A model generated the notes under the pieces. The model searched no databases and was not told the origin of the DNA. It saw only the letters and a program-made list of their open reading frames with translations. A stretch of 20,959 nucleotides of DNA from Nephromyces sp. MM_2019 (lineage: Eukaryota; Apicomplexa; Aconoidasida; Nephromycida). Both the position numbers and the translations under genes were made by a program. The first letter of the stretch is position 1, and every line of letters begins with the position of its first letter. The stretch is from NCBI GenBank assembly GCA_015657535.1, contig JADHZB010001259.1:1-20959 (forward strand), given 5' to 3'. Of the stretch, positions 1 to 9,019 are shown piece by piece.

Positions 1-359
1 TCATCGTGCTCTCAAACCTGGAGAAATCCCCAGAATCCATCTTTTGAGAGTATTCCTTCTCCACCCCCCTCTTCTCGGTTAGGGGGTTCAACTTCCTGCC
101 TTCTGCTACCCCCCTCAAGCTTTCCTTAAGTATAGCAAGGAACTCTGAAGCAGACCCCCCCAGCAAATTCCTAGTATCTAACCATAAGGCAGAAGGAGGG
201 CGCACAATCTCCTCCTTCTTCAGGCAAGGCGATTCCCTCTCTCGATGAGGAAGACGAAGAAAAGCCTCCCAATCAAACATAAAAGGGTATGGAATGCGAG
301 ATACTTTGAAATTTATACGCTTTGCCTTTGGCTTTTTAGAGTGGGAAAGTGCGGATTCC
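1..359 (-). CDS. POP1: POP1 exon 9 (partial, runs off left edge)
   Basis: Open for 119 codons from acceptor TACACACAG at 360 to the window edge. Encodes SKKPKAKRINFKVSRIPYPF and FDWEAFL, matching [20 protein letters not shown] and PWEQL in human POP1, then an acidic/basic variable tail. An internal donor (for example CCAG/GTTTGA near the edge) cannot be excluded. The C-terminus lies outside the window. Confidence 0.85.
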
Positions 360-3300
360 CTGTGTGTACGTACAGGGGAGGTAGGGTGTGTGCGAGGTTG
401 AGGGGATCAAAGAACAGAGACTACAGCAGGCTGAGCAAGGGATGGGATGTTGTTTCAGAGAAAAGGGGGTAGCTGAGATGGCGAACAGATGAAGGAGATG
501 AGATGATGAAGAAGGAGATGAGAAGAGATGATTAAGGCGAATACGTGAGAGCAAGAAGTCAAAGAAGAGACGAGAGGAAGAAGGAATGAGATAGAAGGAA
601 GAGGCGAAAAAAAGAGATGATAAGAAGAAACAGAGATGAGGGGGAAAAGTGATGATAAGAAGAAGAATTAATGAGAAACAAGAGATAAAGAGAGGCATTA
701 AAACACGATTCAAAAGGTAAAACCATCCAAAACACTCTACACTAAGCAAAGTACTTCCATCCAAACGTTTAACACAAAAAAAAAGAACAAATCAGCACAC
801 ACACACTTAAATTTGCATACCTTAAACGCAAAAAAACCCTTACTTAGGCAGATAGTGTGTATATCTGCCTGTATTCGTGTTTCTGCACATTCATATCATC
901 TTCAAAGAGTTCTAAACAGCATCATCCATGTTTGCACACAAACTTACGCAGCCCTAGAGATAAGCATCTTGAAGCCCACGCTAGTTTCTGGGTAATCATA
1001 GGGAAAATCTAGAGTTTCCGCTTCTAACAGTAGCTTCCTCCTATCCTGCAGGCCTAAAGCTAAAGCACCATTGCTATGGAGCAGCCTAAGAAGAAGAAAT
1101 CTCATAAAACATACATTCAACCACACACACTTCCAACAACACGCTAACACACACATACCCAAAAGATGAATCAACACACACTTTAACACTTCCACACTTA
1201 CGTCCATAAGTTTGTGATATTCCGATGAAGAGGGAGTATCAAATCAAAGCCAGAAGAGCTGAATCCTGGCTTCAGATCATTACGGTAGATCAGAAGAAGC
1301 GGGAAAGTGGGCTCCTCCTTCTCGTGCTTCTTCTTGCCCTCTTCTTCTTTATACAGTGGAGGAGCTTCTTCTGCAGATATAGGTATCTCATAACACTCTG
1401 GAGCAGTGAGGGAATCTGCACATTCGCCACGCTCCATCACTACACCAAAGTCTTCTTCAAGTTCATTGGCTGCTCCTTGAGAAATAAACTACAAAAAAAC
1501 CACACACACATAGATACTACTGATTGAGATCATAAAGAGAGCTTCCTGCGATATTTGAACGCATAACCTACGAAATTCGAGCAAAAAACAAACACACACA
1601 CACACACACATTTGAAACGAAGGTGATTGCAAATAGCCCCAGAAGGAGATATGCATCGTAGTCTACAGTAGCACACATGGGAAGAGAAACCCACAAAAAA
1701 GCACACACATATACCCAAAAAAGGGCGCATGTGCATAGACAAGTAAACTGACACACACGAAATAGCTTATACGTAGTCACAGATGCACATAAAAGCACGT
1801 ACACACACAGAAAAGGTCGCATTCAAACATGCCCATACACACACACATGCACATAAGCACACACTTACTGCTCGCTTCCTATTCGCTCCTCCATTCTCAA
1901 TTTCTGAAGCATTCAAAGCCCTCATTTCCCTCATTTGCTCTGCAGAAAACTCCAGAGAAAAGCACCTATCGCTCTGCCTCTTCAGCCTATCCATTATTCT
2001 CCGTACATTCTGCCGTTTTCTACTTCTCTGAACAGGGATATAATGAGTGTTCTGAGCTTCATTAAGCATTGAAGATGAAGAAGAAGGAGGAGGAAAAAGC
2101 ATCTCTCCACCTGCTTTTGAAGGAAAATTTGTATCTTCATCTCCACGTTTTGATATTTCCTGAAAAATGCGAGAAACTGCAGTTTCAGGCGACCAATCTT
2201 TCAAGCTGAAGGAAAGTGGCTCTGAAGATAACATCAAATAAATGAGGAGGGAGATGAGCAGGCAGAGATCAACAGAGAGTTAAAGGAGGAGTTCAAGAGC
2301 GAGATGAAGAAGGAGATGTAAATACAGCCAAAGATGACGATAAGGTTTAAAGGCCAAAAGAAGCCCCAGAAAAGCTGATTAAGAAGACTTCAGCTGAATA
2401 AGCTTACTTATTGAATAGTCAGTGGAACATGAAGAAAACGTAAAAACTAGCGATTTGTGTGTATTTTTGGAGTTCCACTGATTAGTATTCTTCTTTTACA
2501 GCTAGTCAAAAAGAATAATTCTCATTCTATAAGAGGCTCTTGAGAGCTTCATCCTTCAATTTTTCACCTCATCTTATTCAACTGCTGTATACGTAATTTG
2601 GCGCTTTTTTAGCGAAATCTTTGGAAATACTCAAATTAAATAGAAATTCTAAAGAAAACAATTCCTCTCTTCAAGCAGATGAAGATGAAAAAGTATATCA
2701 AAAACCTTCACTACACACTATAAAGAGGGAGAAAAGAGTAGATGCATGGGTAGCCCTGCCAATACACAAGAAAAAGCAGGCGAAAAAGTATAGAAATGCT
2801 TGGAGACACACACGCACCCACACACACACGCGCCCACACACACGCACCCACACACACATGCACCCACACACACATGCACCCACACATACACCACCTACCA
2901 CCCTTTCGCTGATTCAACCGAACATCCATGCGACGCCTCCCTTGAACATACTGCTGACTCATTGGCCCTAATAAAGTGGGAATCTTCACTTCCAAGGCAA
3001 CCACAGCGTTTGAGGGTAAGGATGCCTGCCAAAAGCCCCCAGAACATAATATAACGCACTTGAATCACACCTTCGGCATTTAAAATAGCACACAAAACCA
3101 TTCCACACACACTAATCCTTAGACAAACAAAAACACACACAAATAACCCAAATGCACACCCATCATTCAATACCCGTAAATATACATACCGAGCTATTCA
3201 TGGCCCCTCGTAAAGACTGCCAAATGCGATTTCCACCATGTTGAGTGTGCGTGTCCACGTTGAGTGTGTGCAGCAACAAGTCTAAGCTTCGTGGTCCAAA

Positions 3301-6300
3301 GGTTTGAAGATAGGCAAGCCCAGAAATCTGGGAAAGCGTAAGTTTGAAGCGAAGAAAACAGCTGTAATTTCAGTGTACGTACACTCTAAAGAAGGCTCGA
3401 ATGTTGAAAGAAAGCACAACCCAGCGATGTCACTTAAGCACCAATGCAGGGATACTGACAGAGGAAGTTTGGCAGTATGATACGCACACAAAGTTGGGGA
3501 AGGATGGCGTCTTACATATCGAGAGTAATAGAATATCATGCAGAAGCAAGATAATTATAGATAACTAAGAGCAAAAAGCAGATAGCAAGCCAGAAAAAAA
3601 GGGTGAAGATGGTGTAACTCACACATGCACCCAAAAAACAACACACACGCATACACATGAACTCCCACGAGTGCAAGTATATATCAATATCTTCAAAAAA
3701 AAAACCCCATTTAATGCTTTGCCTTCATACTTAATACCCTTCATAAAAGCATATACCATCTTTCTACCCTAATTTACATCATTTTACCGTGTTCAACTGA
3801 AAATTTACGACTTTCTGGGTATTCACCAATCTCTCGCGAACAGCAAGAAGGAGTGAATACAGCTCCTTCTTGAAAGAGGGATGCACCCAAAGCCACAGAG
3901 TATGGGAATGTGGAGTTGCTTCTGTTAACGAGGTAGGAGAGGAAGAAGGTGCGGAAGAAGACGCCAGAGATAAAGAAAGAGAAGAAAAAACCACTGAAGA
4001 AGCACTTGAAGTATGAGAGGAAGCAGAAGAAGGTAAATCAGGAGAGGAAGTGGGTAAATGAGAAGAAGAAGAAGAAGAAGGAAAATGAGGAGAAGAAGCG
4101 ATTAAATGGGACGGTGCACTAGAAGGTAATATAAAAGACTTCAAAGAAGCCGAATTTGAAGAGGAAGAAGCAGAAAATGAAGCATCTTCACACTTCCAAG
4201 TAGAAGAAACAGATTTTCCCTCCAAAAAGCACCCGTTTTTCGCTGCTCTTCCACCATCTCGCCCCTCAAATTCCACCATTGTCGACGGGCAAACAGTGGA
4301 GCCTTCAGCTTTCCAAAGAAACTGGACATTTCCCAGGAGGATAGGGATTGAAGACTTCTCTCTTAGCCCGGAGTGGTGCGTATCTTGCTTCTGCTCAGGA
4401 ACTGGTAGTGTATCTATATTTGAAACTTCAGCATTCGTATATGAGGAAGAAACTGGATAATAAAACGGAGTTTCTCCTCTTAAACACCCAGACAAATAGC
4501 GACTCCCAAAGAGTAACCCTAGGTTGGGATTGAAACAGCTTAAAACTGCTTTAATGGAAGCTACAGCCCCAATAAGCTCAATGACTTCAACATAAGATCT
4601 ATAGGAAAGCAAGCACGAGAAAAAAATGGGTGCAGAAGCCAAAAAAGTAAGGGGAAGAAGAAGAACAACAAGAAGCAGAAGGTGAAGATATAAAAGAAGA
4701 CAAAGGCGAAGATAAAGAACAAGACAAAGATAAGGATAAGAGGAAGAAGCAGATCACAAAAAAGATGGAGAAAAATCGAGCGATGAAGAAGACGAAGATA
4801 ACGAAAAAACAGCAGAAAACGAAAAAAAAATACAAGAGAGTAGCAGAAACAAAAGGAAACAAGCAAAAATGCACACACAAACGTAACAAAAATTGCTTTT
4901 CAATACAAAAGTAGCGAAAAAACATTAAAAAAAGTCATAATCTACACATTTAAAAAGTAGAAATAAATACATTAACCCCATCAGCTGCTTAGAAAAACAT
5001 CAGAAAGCAACGAATCCATGACTGCCATACAAAAAAATATAATTTCTCTTCTTCAACCCACATTAAGGCTACAAAACAGCCGTAAAACAAACAAGCTCAA
5101 AACACACACAAACAAGCACATCGCAATACCAACGTTCACCATACACACACACGCACAAAGACGCACTAAAAAAAAGCACGGATAGCATCCTTACGCACTT
5201 TTTAGGCTCACAGACCATATTCGTCTATTAAGCAAACACACTGCTCACTGCCCGTGTGCGAAAAAATACACCAATATATACACAGAAAGTTCCAAAAAAA
5301 AAAAGTCAGAAAAGATACTAACCCCCTTCCAACACACACACAGCAACGAAAGTTCTCTCTAAAACGAAATACAATTTAAACTCTTGTAGAAAACCCTCTT
5401 CTTCCGCATAAAAAGACTAACCGATCGTGAATCACACATTTACGAGCTGCCTGCCTATAAAGCTTTCTCTGACAGCGCTCATAGGGTGAAAACGCTAACT
5501 TGTAACCCCACAGCTCCACCATATAAAAACGCTTTGCATGCCAAATGTGTGTTGCCAACCATCTCCGCTTATTGGAGCGACGTGTGTATTCCTTCAGCAA
5601 AAACCTCGGCCTTCTACGATCCTTCCTAACCCTCCGACTATCCTATAGAAGGGTAGAAAAGCACTATAGGGGGGCTTGGGGGGGCGAAAAAATGGGTGCT
5701 TGTGAAACGCTAGAGAGGGGTGAGTTAACTTAGTCTGGGGATGAAGAGGGTAATATAAGGTATTCTGAGGGGGATGCTGGGGGGGTGTAAGTAGGTGCTA
5801 TAGGGTGCTCAGGGGGTGGTGAAGAGGGTAATATAAGGTATTCTGAGGGGGATGCTGGGGATGTGTAGAGCAGGGGCTGTTGGGAGACATACACATATAT
5901 ATATCTTTCTAAAAAAATACATTTTTCCAGCGCACGCAATCATTTTCATCATCTTAGCGCATGCTATTTCCTCTCAATACACACACATGTACTAACCCGT
6001 GGGGGATGCAACAGCATGTCTCTGATAACAGGGTCTCTGTAACGCTTTGGTATTCTAAAGGGATTATAAGACATTGCCCTTCTACGCTGCTGCTTTGGAA
6101 GCCTTTGAAAAGCTCTCTTATTGCTCTTTGGTTTGCTCGGTAGTTGAGCAAGAAGTTTTCCGGCGCTGCCCAATACGGCGTTGCCTTGAAACTGAGAGGA
6201 GGAGGAAAAAGAGTATAAAGGGGGGGCTCCCGCGGCCTTACCTTCGTTTTCCAATAGCAAAGAGATGTACTGCCTCATCTCTGTTAGCCTAGCTTTGGTG

Positions 6301-6419
6301 ATATTTGGCAAGCTCAGGAATGTTGGGGGGGCTGTCGAATGTTTAATAGCCTCGACGGAGGCTGTTCTGTTGATTGTACGAAGTGCATCATCAGCCTTGA
6401 GCAGTCCAGGCGCCATCAT
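1..6419 (-). CDS. POP1: POP1, protein subunit of RNase P / RNase MRP (nine exons, 3' end outside window)
   Basis: POP1 is the large protein shared by nuclear RNase P (tRNA 5' maturation) and RNase MRP (rRNA processing), where it binds the catalytic RNA. Proposed exons, 5' to 3' on the minus strand: 6419-5997, 5642-5422, 4598-3788, 3327-3190, 3058-2899, 2221-1869, 1488-1202, 1085-948 and 359 to the edge. Phase is continuous through every junction, giving about 963 residues so far. Family hallmarks appear in order: the N-terminal RAFQRLP...RRRAMSYN block (102-118), HIWHAKRF (173-180), LWLWVHPSFKK, a glycine-proline block (FGPRS), the POPLD-type segment FDLILPLHRN...FPYDYPET (about 783-832), and a KAKRINF region. 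The ATG at 6419 is the first in frame after an upstream TAA. Donor sites are GTTAGT (twice), GTAAAA, GTATGT, GTAGGT and GTAAGT (three times). The third donor (3787) is the least certain. Identification is firm; exact exon edges are predictions. Confidence 0.93.
360..947 (-). other. POP1 intron 8 with purine-rich tract
   Basis: 588-base intron from GTAAGTTTGTGTGC to TACACACAG. About 474-720 is almost pure A/G on the plus strand (GATGAAGAAGGAGATGAG type), so pyrimidine-rich in the transcript. Long ORFs here on either strand are by-products of this composition. Confidence 0.75.
948..1085 (-). CDS. POP1: POP1 exon 8 (end of POPLD region)
   Basis: Acceptor TTTCTTCTTCTTAG. Encodes LLHSNGALALGLQDRRKLLL and FPYDYPETSVG, the family's G-(A/V)-R-x-G-L and FPxDYPDT-x-G blocks. 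Two leftover bases (GC) before donor GTAAGTTTG fit exon 9. Confidence 0.93.
1202..1488 (-). CDS. POP1: POP1 exon 7 (start of POPLD region)
   Basis: Acceptor GGTTTTTTTGTAG. An acidic linker is followed by FPLLLIYRNDLKPG and GFDLILPLHRNITNLW, matching IPILLIQ and GWDVLLPKGWGMAFW in human POP1. Two leftover bases (AC) before donor GTAAGTGTGG join G of exon 8 to make Thr. Confidence 0.92.
1869..2221 (-). CDS. POP1: POP1 exon 6
   Basis: Acceptor TTATCTTCAG. The split Glu codon (G plus AG) joins exon 5 to EPLSFSLKDWSPE. Highly charged and variable, with a short Ser run (PPPSSSSS) and a basic/helical stretch RSRKRQNVRRIMDRLKRQ. Donor GCA/GTAAGTGTGTG on a codon boundary. Confidence 0.85.
2222..2898 (-). 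other. POP1 intron 5 with TG-rich array
   Basis: 677-base intron. Its first 100 bases (plus 2800-2890) are an imperfect array of about 18-bp units of type CACACACACGCACC, read GTGTGTGTG in the sense strand right after the donor. A purine-rich tract lies at 2231-2345. No coding segment is seen. Confidence 0.75.
2899..3058 (-). CDS. POP1: POP1 exon 5
   Basis: 53 codons plus one base. Encodes SLPSNAVVALEVKIPTLLGP, matching the human stretch IPAGTILGLTVGDPR. The acceptor is a weak GATTCAAG. The donor GTAGGTGG leads straight into a long TG-rich intron. Confidence 0.87.
3190..3327 (-). CDS. POP1: POP1 exon 4
   Basis: 46 codons, codon boundary at both ends. Acceptor CTTTCCCAG; donor GTATGT. Encodes ISGLAYLQTFGPRSLDLLL, matching the central POP1 block around RFRLIGPLSH in human. 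A second AG further upstream (at 3362) would break the phase. Confidence 0.85.
3788..4598 (-). CDS. POP1: POP1 exon 3, with Ser-rich insertion
   Basis: Preceded by acceptor CTTTCCTATAG. Residues about 216-485. Conserved ends (ELIGAVASIKAVL, then FLWKAEG; later LWLWVHPSFKKELY) flank a long low-complexity Ser/Ala/Pro stretch of roughly 90 residues with many runs of three to six serines. The 3' edge is ambiguous: ACG/GTAAAA at 3788 is chosen, but two other in-phase GT sites lie just upstream (TTG/GTGAAT and GTC/GTAAAT). Confidence 0.88.
4599..5421 (-). other. POP1 intron 2
   Basis: 823-base intron from GTTAGT to CCTATAG. Holds CA-rich patches (5100-5160, 5330-5345) and a purine-rich tract on the plus strand at about 4640-4850. 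No conserved coding segment seen. Confidence 0.75.
5422..5642 (-). CDS. POP1: POP1 exon 2 (HIWHAKRF exon)
   Basis: Preceded by acceptor CTTCTATAG. Encodes an Arg-rich stretch and then WLATHIWHAKRFYM, the most diagnostic POP1 signature. It ends with two bases (CG) before donor GTTAGT; these join the first base of exon 3 to give Arg in IHDRSYVEVIELIG, aligning with LQDLSYYCCLELKG in human POP1. Confidence 0.94.
5743..5860. repeat. 40-bp direct duplication in POP1 intron 1
   Basis: The 40 bases at 5743-5782 (starting GAAGAGGGTAATATAAGG) recur without change at 5821-5860, 78 bases apart. The copies sit in a G-rich stretch inside the 354-base intron 5996-5643. Confidence 0.85.
5997..6419 (-). CDS. 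POP1: POP1 exon 1
   Basis: Residues 1-141. Starts MMAPGLL; the second Met (6416) is an equally possible start. The conserved POP1 N-terminal basic block RAFQRLPKQQRRRAMSYN lies at 102-119, close to the family consensus F-QxLPRHxRRRAMSHN. The exon ends on a codon boundary at CGG before donor GTTAGTACATGTGTG. Confidence 0.93.
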
Positions 6420-6469
6420 GAAGAAGAAGCGGTAAATTCGGGGTAGAGAAGAAGAAGCTTCAAAGTTGG

Positions 6470-6565
6470 AAGTTTTGGGGGTTTTTGGGATTTTTTCAAA
6501 GTTTTAGGTGGTTTGGGGGGGTTTTCTCATAGTTTCTTGAGGCTTTTTCAGGGTTTTTGGGGTGT
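6470..6565. other. G/T-rich block upstream of POP1 start
   Basis: Runs of three to seven G separated by T runs (TTTTGGGGGTTTTTGGG style) lie 50-145 bases upstream of the POP1 ATG. At least five G runs are present on the plus strand, so G-quadruplex formation is possible. This would be the POP1 promoter/5' UTR zone; no TATA box or known motif is recognised. Confidence 0.5.
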
Positions 6566-6651
6566 AAAAGGAGAAAACTTTATGTTAGCGTTAGATGCAG
6601 GAGGTTCGTATGAGTGAGTGATGCGCTCAACCAAATTAAAATTTGGGAGAG

Positions 6652-6682
6652 AACTCGGGTTAGCGCCCGTGCTACCCGAGTT
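6652..6682. other. Strong hairpin (12-bp stem, 6-nt loop)
   Basis: Left arm AACTCGGGTTAGC (6652-6664) pairs with right arm GCTACCCGAGTT (6671-6682), with one bulged T and loop GCCCGT. It lies in the intergenic region about 230 bases upstream of POP1. No tRNA or known small-RNA pattern is recognised around it. Confidence 0.7.
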
Positions 6683-6689
6683 TTGCGAA

Positions 6690-7360
6690 GGTAGTGTGTG
6701 TGCCCGAAAGAAAAAAAACTGCATATTAAGTTGCTATCTCATGCATACTTTTGAGTAAATAGTAATTTTATGCTTGTGCGTTGCCCCATGACTGGCTCCA
6801 GTAAAAAATGGCTACAAAAAAATTGCAAAATTCAGCATTTCCTTTTCTCTGCTTGCTCCATAATCTTCATTATGTTGGTGCGTGTTGCATTGCTTATCAG
6901 ATTATAATGCAGTATTTATACTTTTCAATGAAACTATACATCATCTGCTTGAGGTTAATGCGCTTCAGATTTTTGTCTGAACTCGTAGCTCTGGCTGATG
7001 CTTATTGAGAAATACCGTTTTCTCGCTGTAAATGCATCTTTTAGGGAACGCATAAAAGCGCAAGTTCTTGCATGTTGTGGATATATTTCTCTGCTTCATA
7101 GTTGTGGTATTGGGCGATGCTTTTTAACAGATTATAAGCTTGGGGATAAGCAGGTTAGTGAGTATATTATACTGTGGGGTTATTATCCTCTCATCTTCAG
7201 CATCTACTCATCGTCTTCAGCATCTTCTCATCATCAACATTCTCTGAACCTTCTGGTGAAGAGTAAGGCTAGGAAAAGCGAAAGCATAATCTTCCATTCT
7301 TTCTCCTGAAGATCTAAGTTGATGGCTTTATTTTGCGCTTAAAGGGCTTTTATTACTGAG
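6690..7360. other. Intergenic stretch, no gene supported
   Basis: AT-rich sequence with open frames of 60-100 codons on the plus strand that lack splice context or family resemblance. A short CTTCAGCATCTACTCATC-like repetition is seen near 7195-7240. Confidence 0.5.
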
Positions 7361-7363
7361 AAG

Positions 7364-7576
7364 TTGAGGCAGAAAAAAAAACCTCAGGAAAAGAAGGAAA
7401 AGGAAGAGGAACTCGAAAAGAAGAGAGAAATGGCCGATAGATTAGCAAATGAGCAAAAACTTAGGAAAAAGACAAGATATTTGGAGAAACTGCAAAAGAA
7501 GATAAACATGAATATAAAGATAAGGATGAAGATAGAGATGAAGATGAACATGAAAATAAAGATAAAGCTACCCTAA
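7364..7576 (+). other. Purine-rich tract with coiled-coil-like ORF (doubtful gene)
   Basis: Open for 70 codons. The first 47 residues are Lys/Glu-rich and helix-like (EELEKKREMADRLANEQK); the rest is a simple KIKM repeat running into the 29-bp array. It could be an exon of an unseen gene, since ADRLANEQKLRKK is less repetitive than the DNA around it. Similar purine tracts sit in POP1 introns, so by-product coding is likelier. No recognised domain. Confidence 0.2.
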
Positions 7577-7647
7577 ACCTAAAAATAAAGATAAAGCTAC
7601 CCTAAACCTAAAAATAAAGATAAAGCTACCCTAAACCTAAAAATAAA
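7561..7647. repeat. 29-bp tandem repeat with telomere-like core
   Basis: Three identical 29-bp units starting at 7561, 7590 and 7619 (GATAAAGCTACCCTAAACCT plus AAAAATAAA), with a partial fourth copy. Each unit contains CCCTAAACC, a permutation of the CCCTAAA telomere repeat. Confidence 0.9.
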
Positions 7648-7809
7648 GATAGAGACGAAGAAAAGGAGGAAATGATGTGGCAGCAGATGAGGAAAAATCG
7701 ATAGCCAAGAGGATTGAAGAAGGGTCGCTATCTTCCTATATGCTTCTTTGCCTATGATATAGACTGCTATGGCTCGACTGTGTAATGTTTGCTGTGGAGA
7801 GCGAGGTTG

Positions 7810-7959
7810 CTAGATTGTGACTAATGATAGCATAGGAAGCTCATGCTTTATAGCTCTTTGGTGTACATGGAAATCCATGCAGGTGAAAGCTAGTGTTACA
7901 AGCAAACTTAAGGCCAACACTCTCACTATCTCCCACACACCCAGGTTATAGCTAGCCAT
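7810..7959 (-). other. Small ORF with hydrophobic N-terminus (doubtful)
   Basis: 49 codons from an ATG at 7959 to TAG. Residues about 12-27 (VRVLALSLLVTLAFTC) form a signal-peptide or membrane-anchor-like segment, followed by a short polar tail. Upstream the frame runs into the 55-bp array. No family recognised; it could equally be chance. Confidence 0.2.
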
Positions 7960-8032
7960 GCGACAAATCAGCGTATTACTCGTATGGTGTAGACGGTGTA
8001 GTAGCGCTAGTCGCCAACCCTTTCCCCTACAC

Positions 8033-8190
8033 ACTAGTCTGTCACAAAGGCACTTTAGCAACAAGAGTCCCCAAAACTCACACACACACTAGTCTGTCAC
8101 ACAGGCACTTTAGCAACAAGAGTCCCCAAAACTCACACACACACTAGTCTGTCACACAGGCACTTTAGTGACACGAGTCTCAAAAGCTTA
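8033..8190. repeat. 55-bp tandem repeat
   Basis: Units begin with ACTAGTCTGTCAC at 8033, 8088 and 8143. The first two are nearly identical; the third diverges after about 28 bases. Each unit ends in a short CACACAC run. 55 is not a multiple of three, so the array is not under coding constraint. Confidence 0.9.
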
Positions 8191-8896
8191 CATACAAACA
8201 GTCTAATATGGTCAATAATCAAGGTGTGTAGATACTAGCCTGTGTTGAATGAGATTCCTCATGTAGTGCACAAGTTTGCTTTGCAGATGAACACATTCAA
8301 TGCCCTCAATTAGCATTCTACAGATGTGGTGTGATACTTTGCTTTGTAGATGTCGACGTGTCACTACACACTATGCTACGCTTTTTATGCTAGTTTTTCT
8401 AGGGATAACCAAAGGGCTACTTGCTAGTTTCTAATATTCCGGGATATACACAAGTTAGCACGAACTACTCAAGGAAGCCAGCTCATTCAAGGCACTTGCT
8501 GGTGCACATGTGCACACACGCTCAAAGCACTCATTGAGAATAGAGGAAACTCGCACACGCCTGCTTAGAGAGATGCTGACTTGACTTAATAAGGATGGTG
8601 GCACTTTCATAGATACCCGCATACCCTCTTCATCAACAACCACCGACTCCTTCATGCACACGCAAATACCTTACCCTTACCCACAGACTCCGCTATTCCT
8701 ACCTACGAGCCCACCCGCACAAACCGCTCTCTCATCCACACACTCTTGCTCTCGTGCGAATTGAACATCTCATCCACCCTCTCACCCACATCATACACCT
8801 CGCCTTGTAAGCAACACACACTAGCTCTCAGTGATGTACGCACTTTAGCTGTCCATCTCAGAAAAGACGTTTTATCCCTTTATAAATTATACAAAC
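8191..8896. other. Intergenic CA-rich stretch, no gene supported
   Basis: Mixed sequence that becomes CA/CT-rich on the plus strand from about 8450. Sparse open frames on both strands are explained by the composition. Confidence 0.5.
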
Positions 8897-9016
8897 TAGC
8901 TATCTATCATCCACACGCTTTAGCTCTCCATCAACCGCACACACTAGTTACCTGTCAACCGCACACTCTAGCTCTCCGTCAACAGCACACTCTAGCATTA
9001 TCTCACCCTCACATGC
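8897..9016. repeat. 24-bp tandem repeat, five units
   Basis: Units begin with TAG at 8897, 8921, 8945, 8969 and 8993, consensus near TAGCTCTCCGTCAACCGCAC plus ACAC. Because 24 is divisible by three, one frame reads as an octapeptide repeat (HTLALRQQ type), but it ends at 9045 with no gene context. Confidence 0.85.
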
Positions 9017-9019
9017 GCT

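Noticed and set aside
336..764. 142-codon minus-strand frame as a membrane protein
   Set aside because: It overlaps POP1 intron 8 and the start of exon 9 in the wrong frame; its hydrophobic, Ser-rich look comes from the purine-rich tract read as pyrimidines.
1530..1822. Cys-rich minus-strand frames
   Set aside because: Cys/Val runs come from TGTGTG repeats in POP1 intron 6 (1868-1489), not from a coding sequence.
1783..2065. Plus-strand frames opposite POP1 exon 6
   Set aside because: Antisense shadows of exon 6 and of the CA-rich intron beside it.
4561..4925. Phe-rich hydrophobic minus-strand frames
   Set aside because: They lie in POP1 intron 2 and reflect a TTC/CTT-rich tract; phase and acceptor place exon 3 at 4598.
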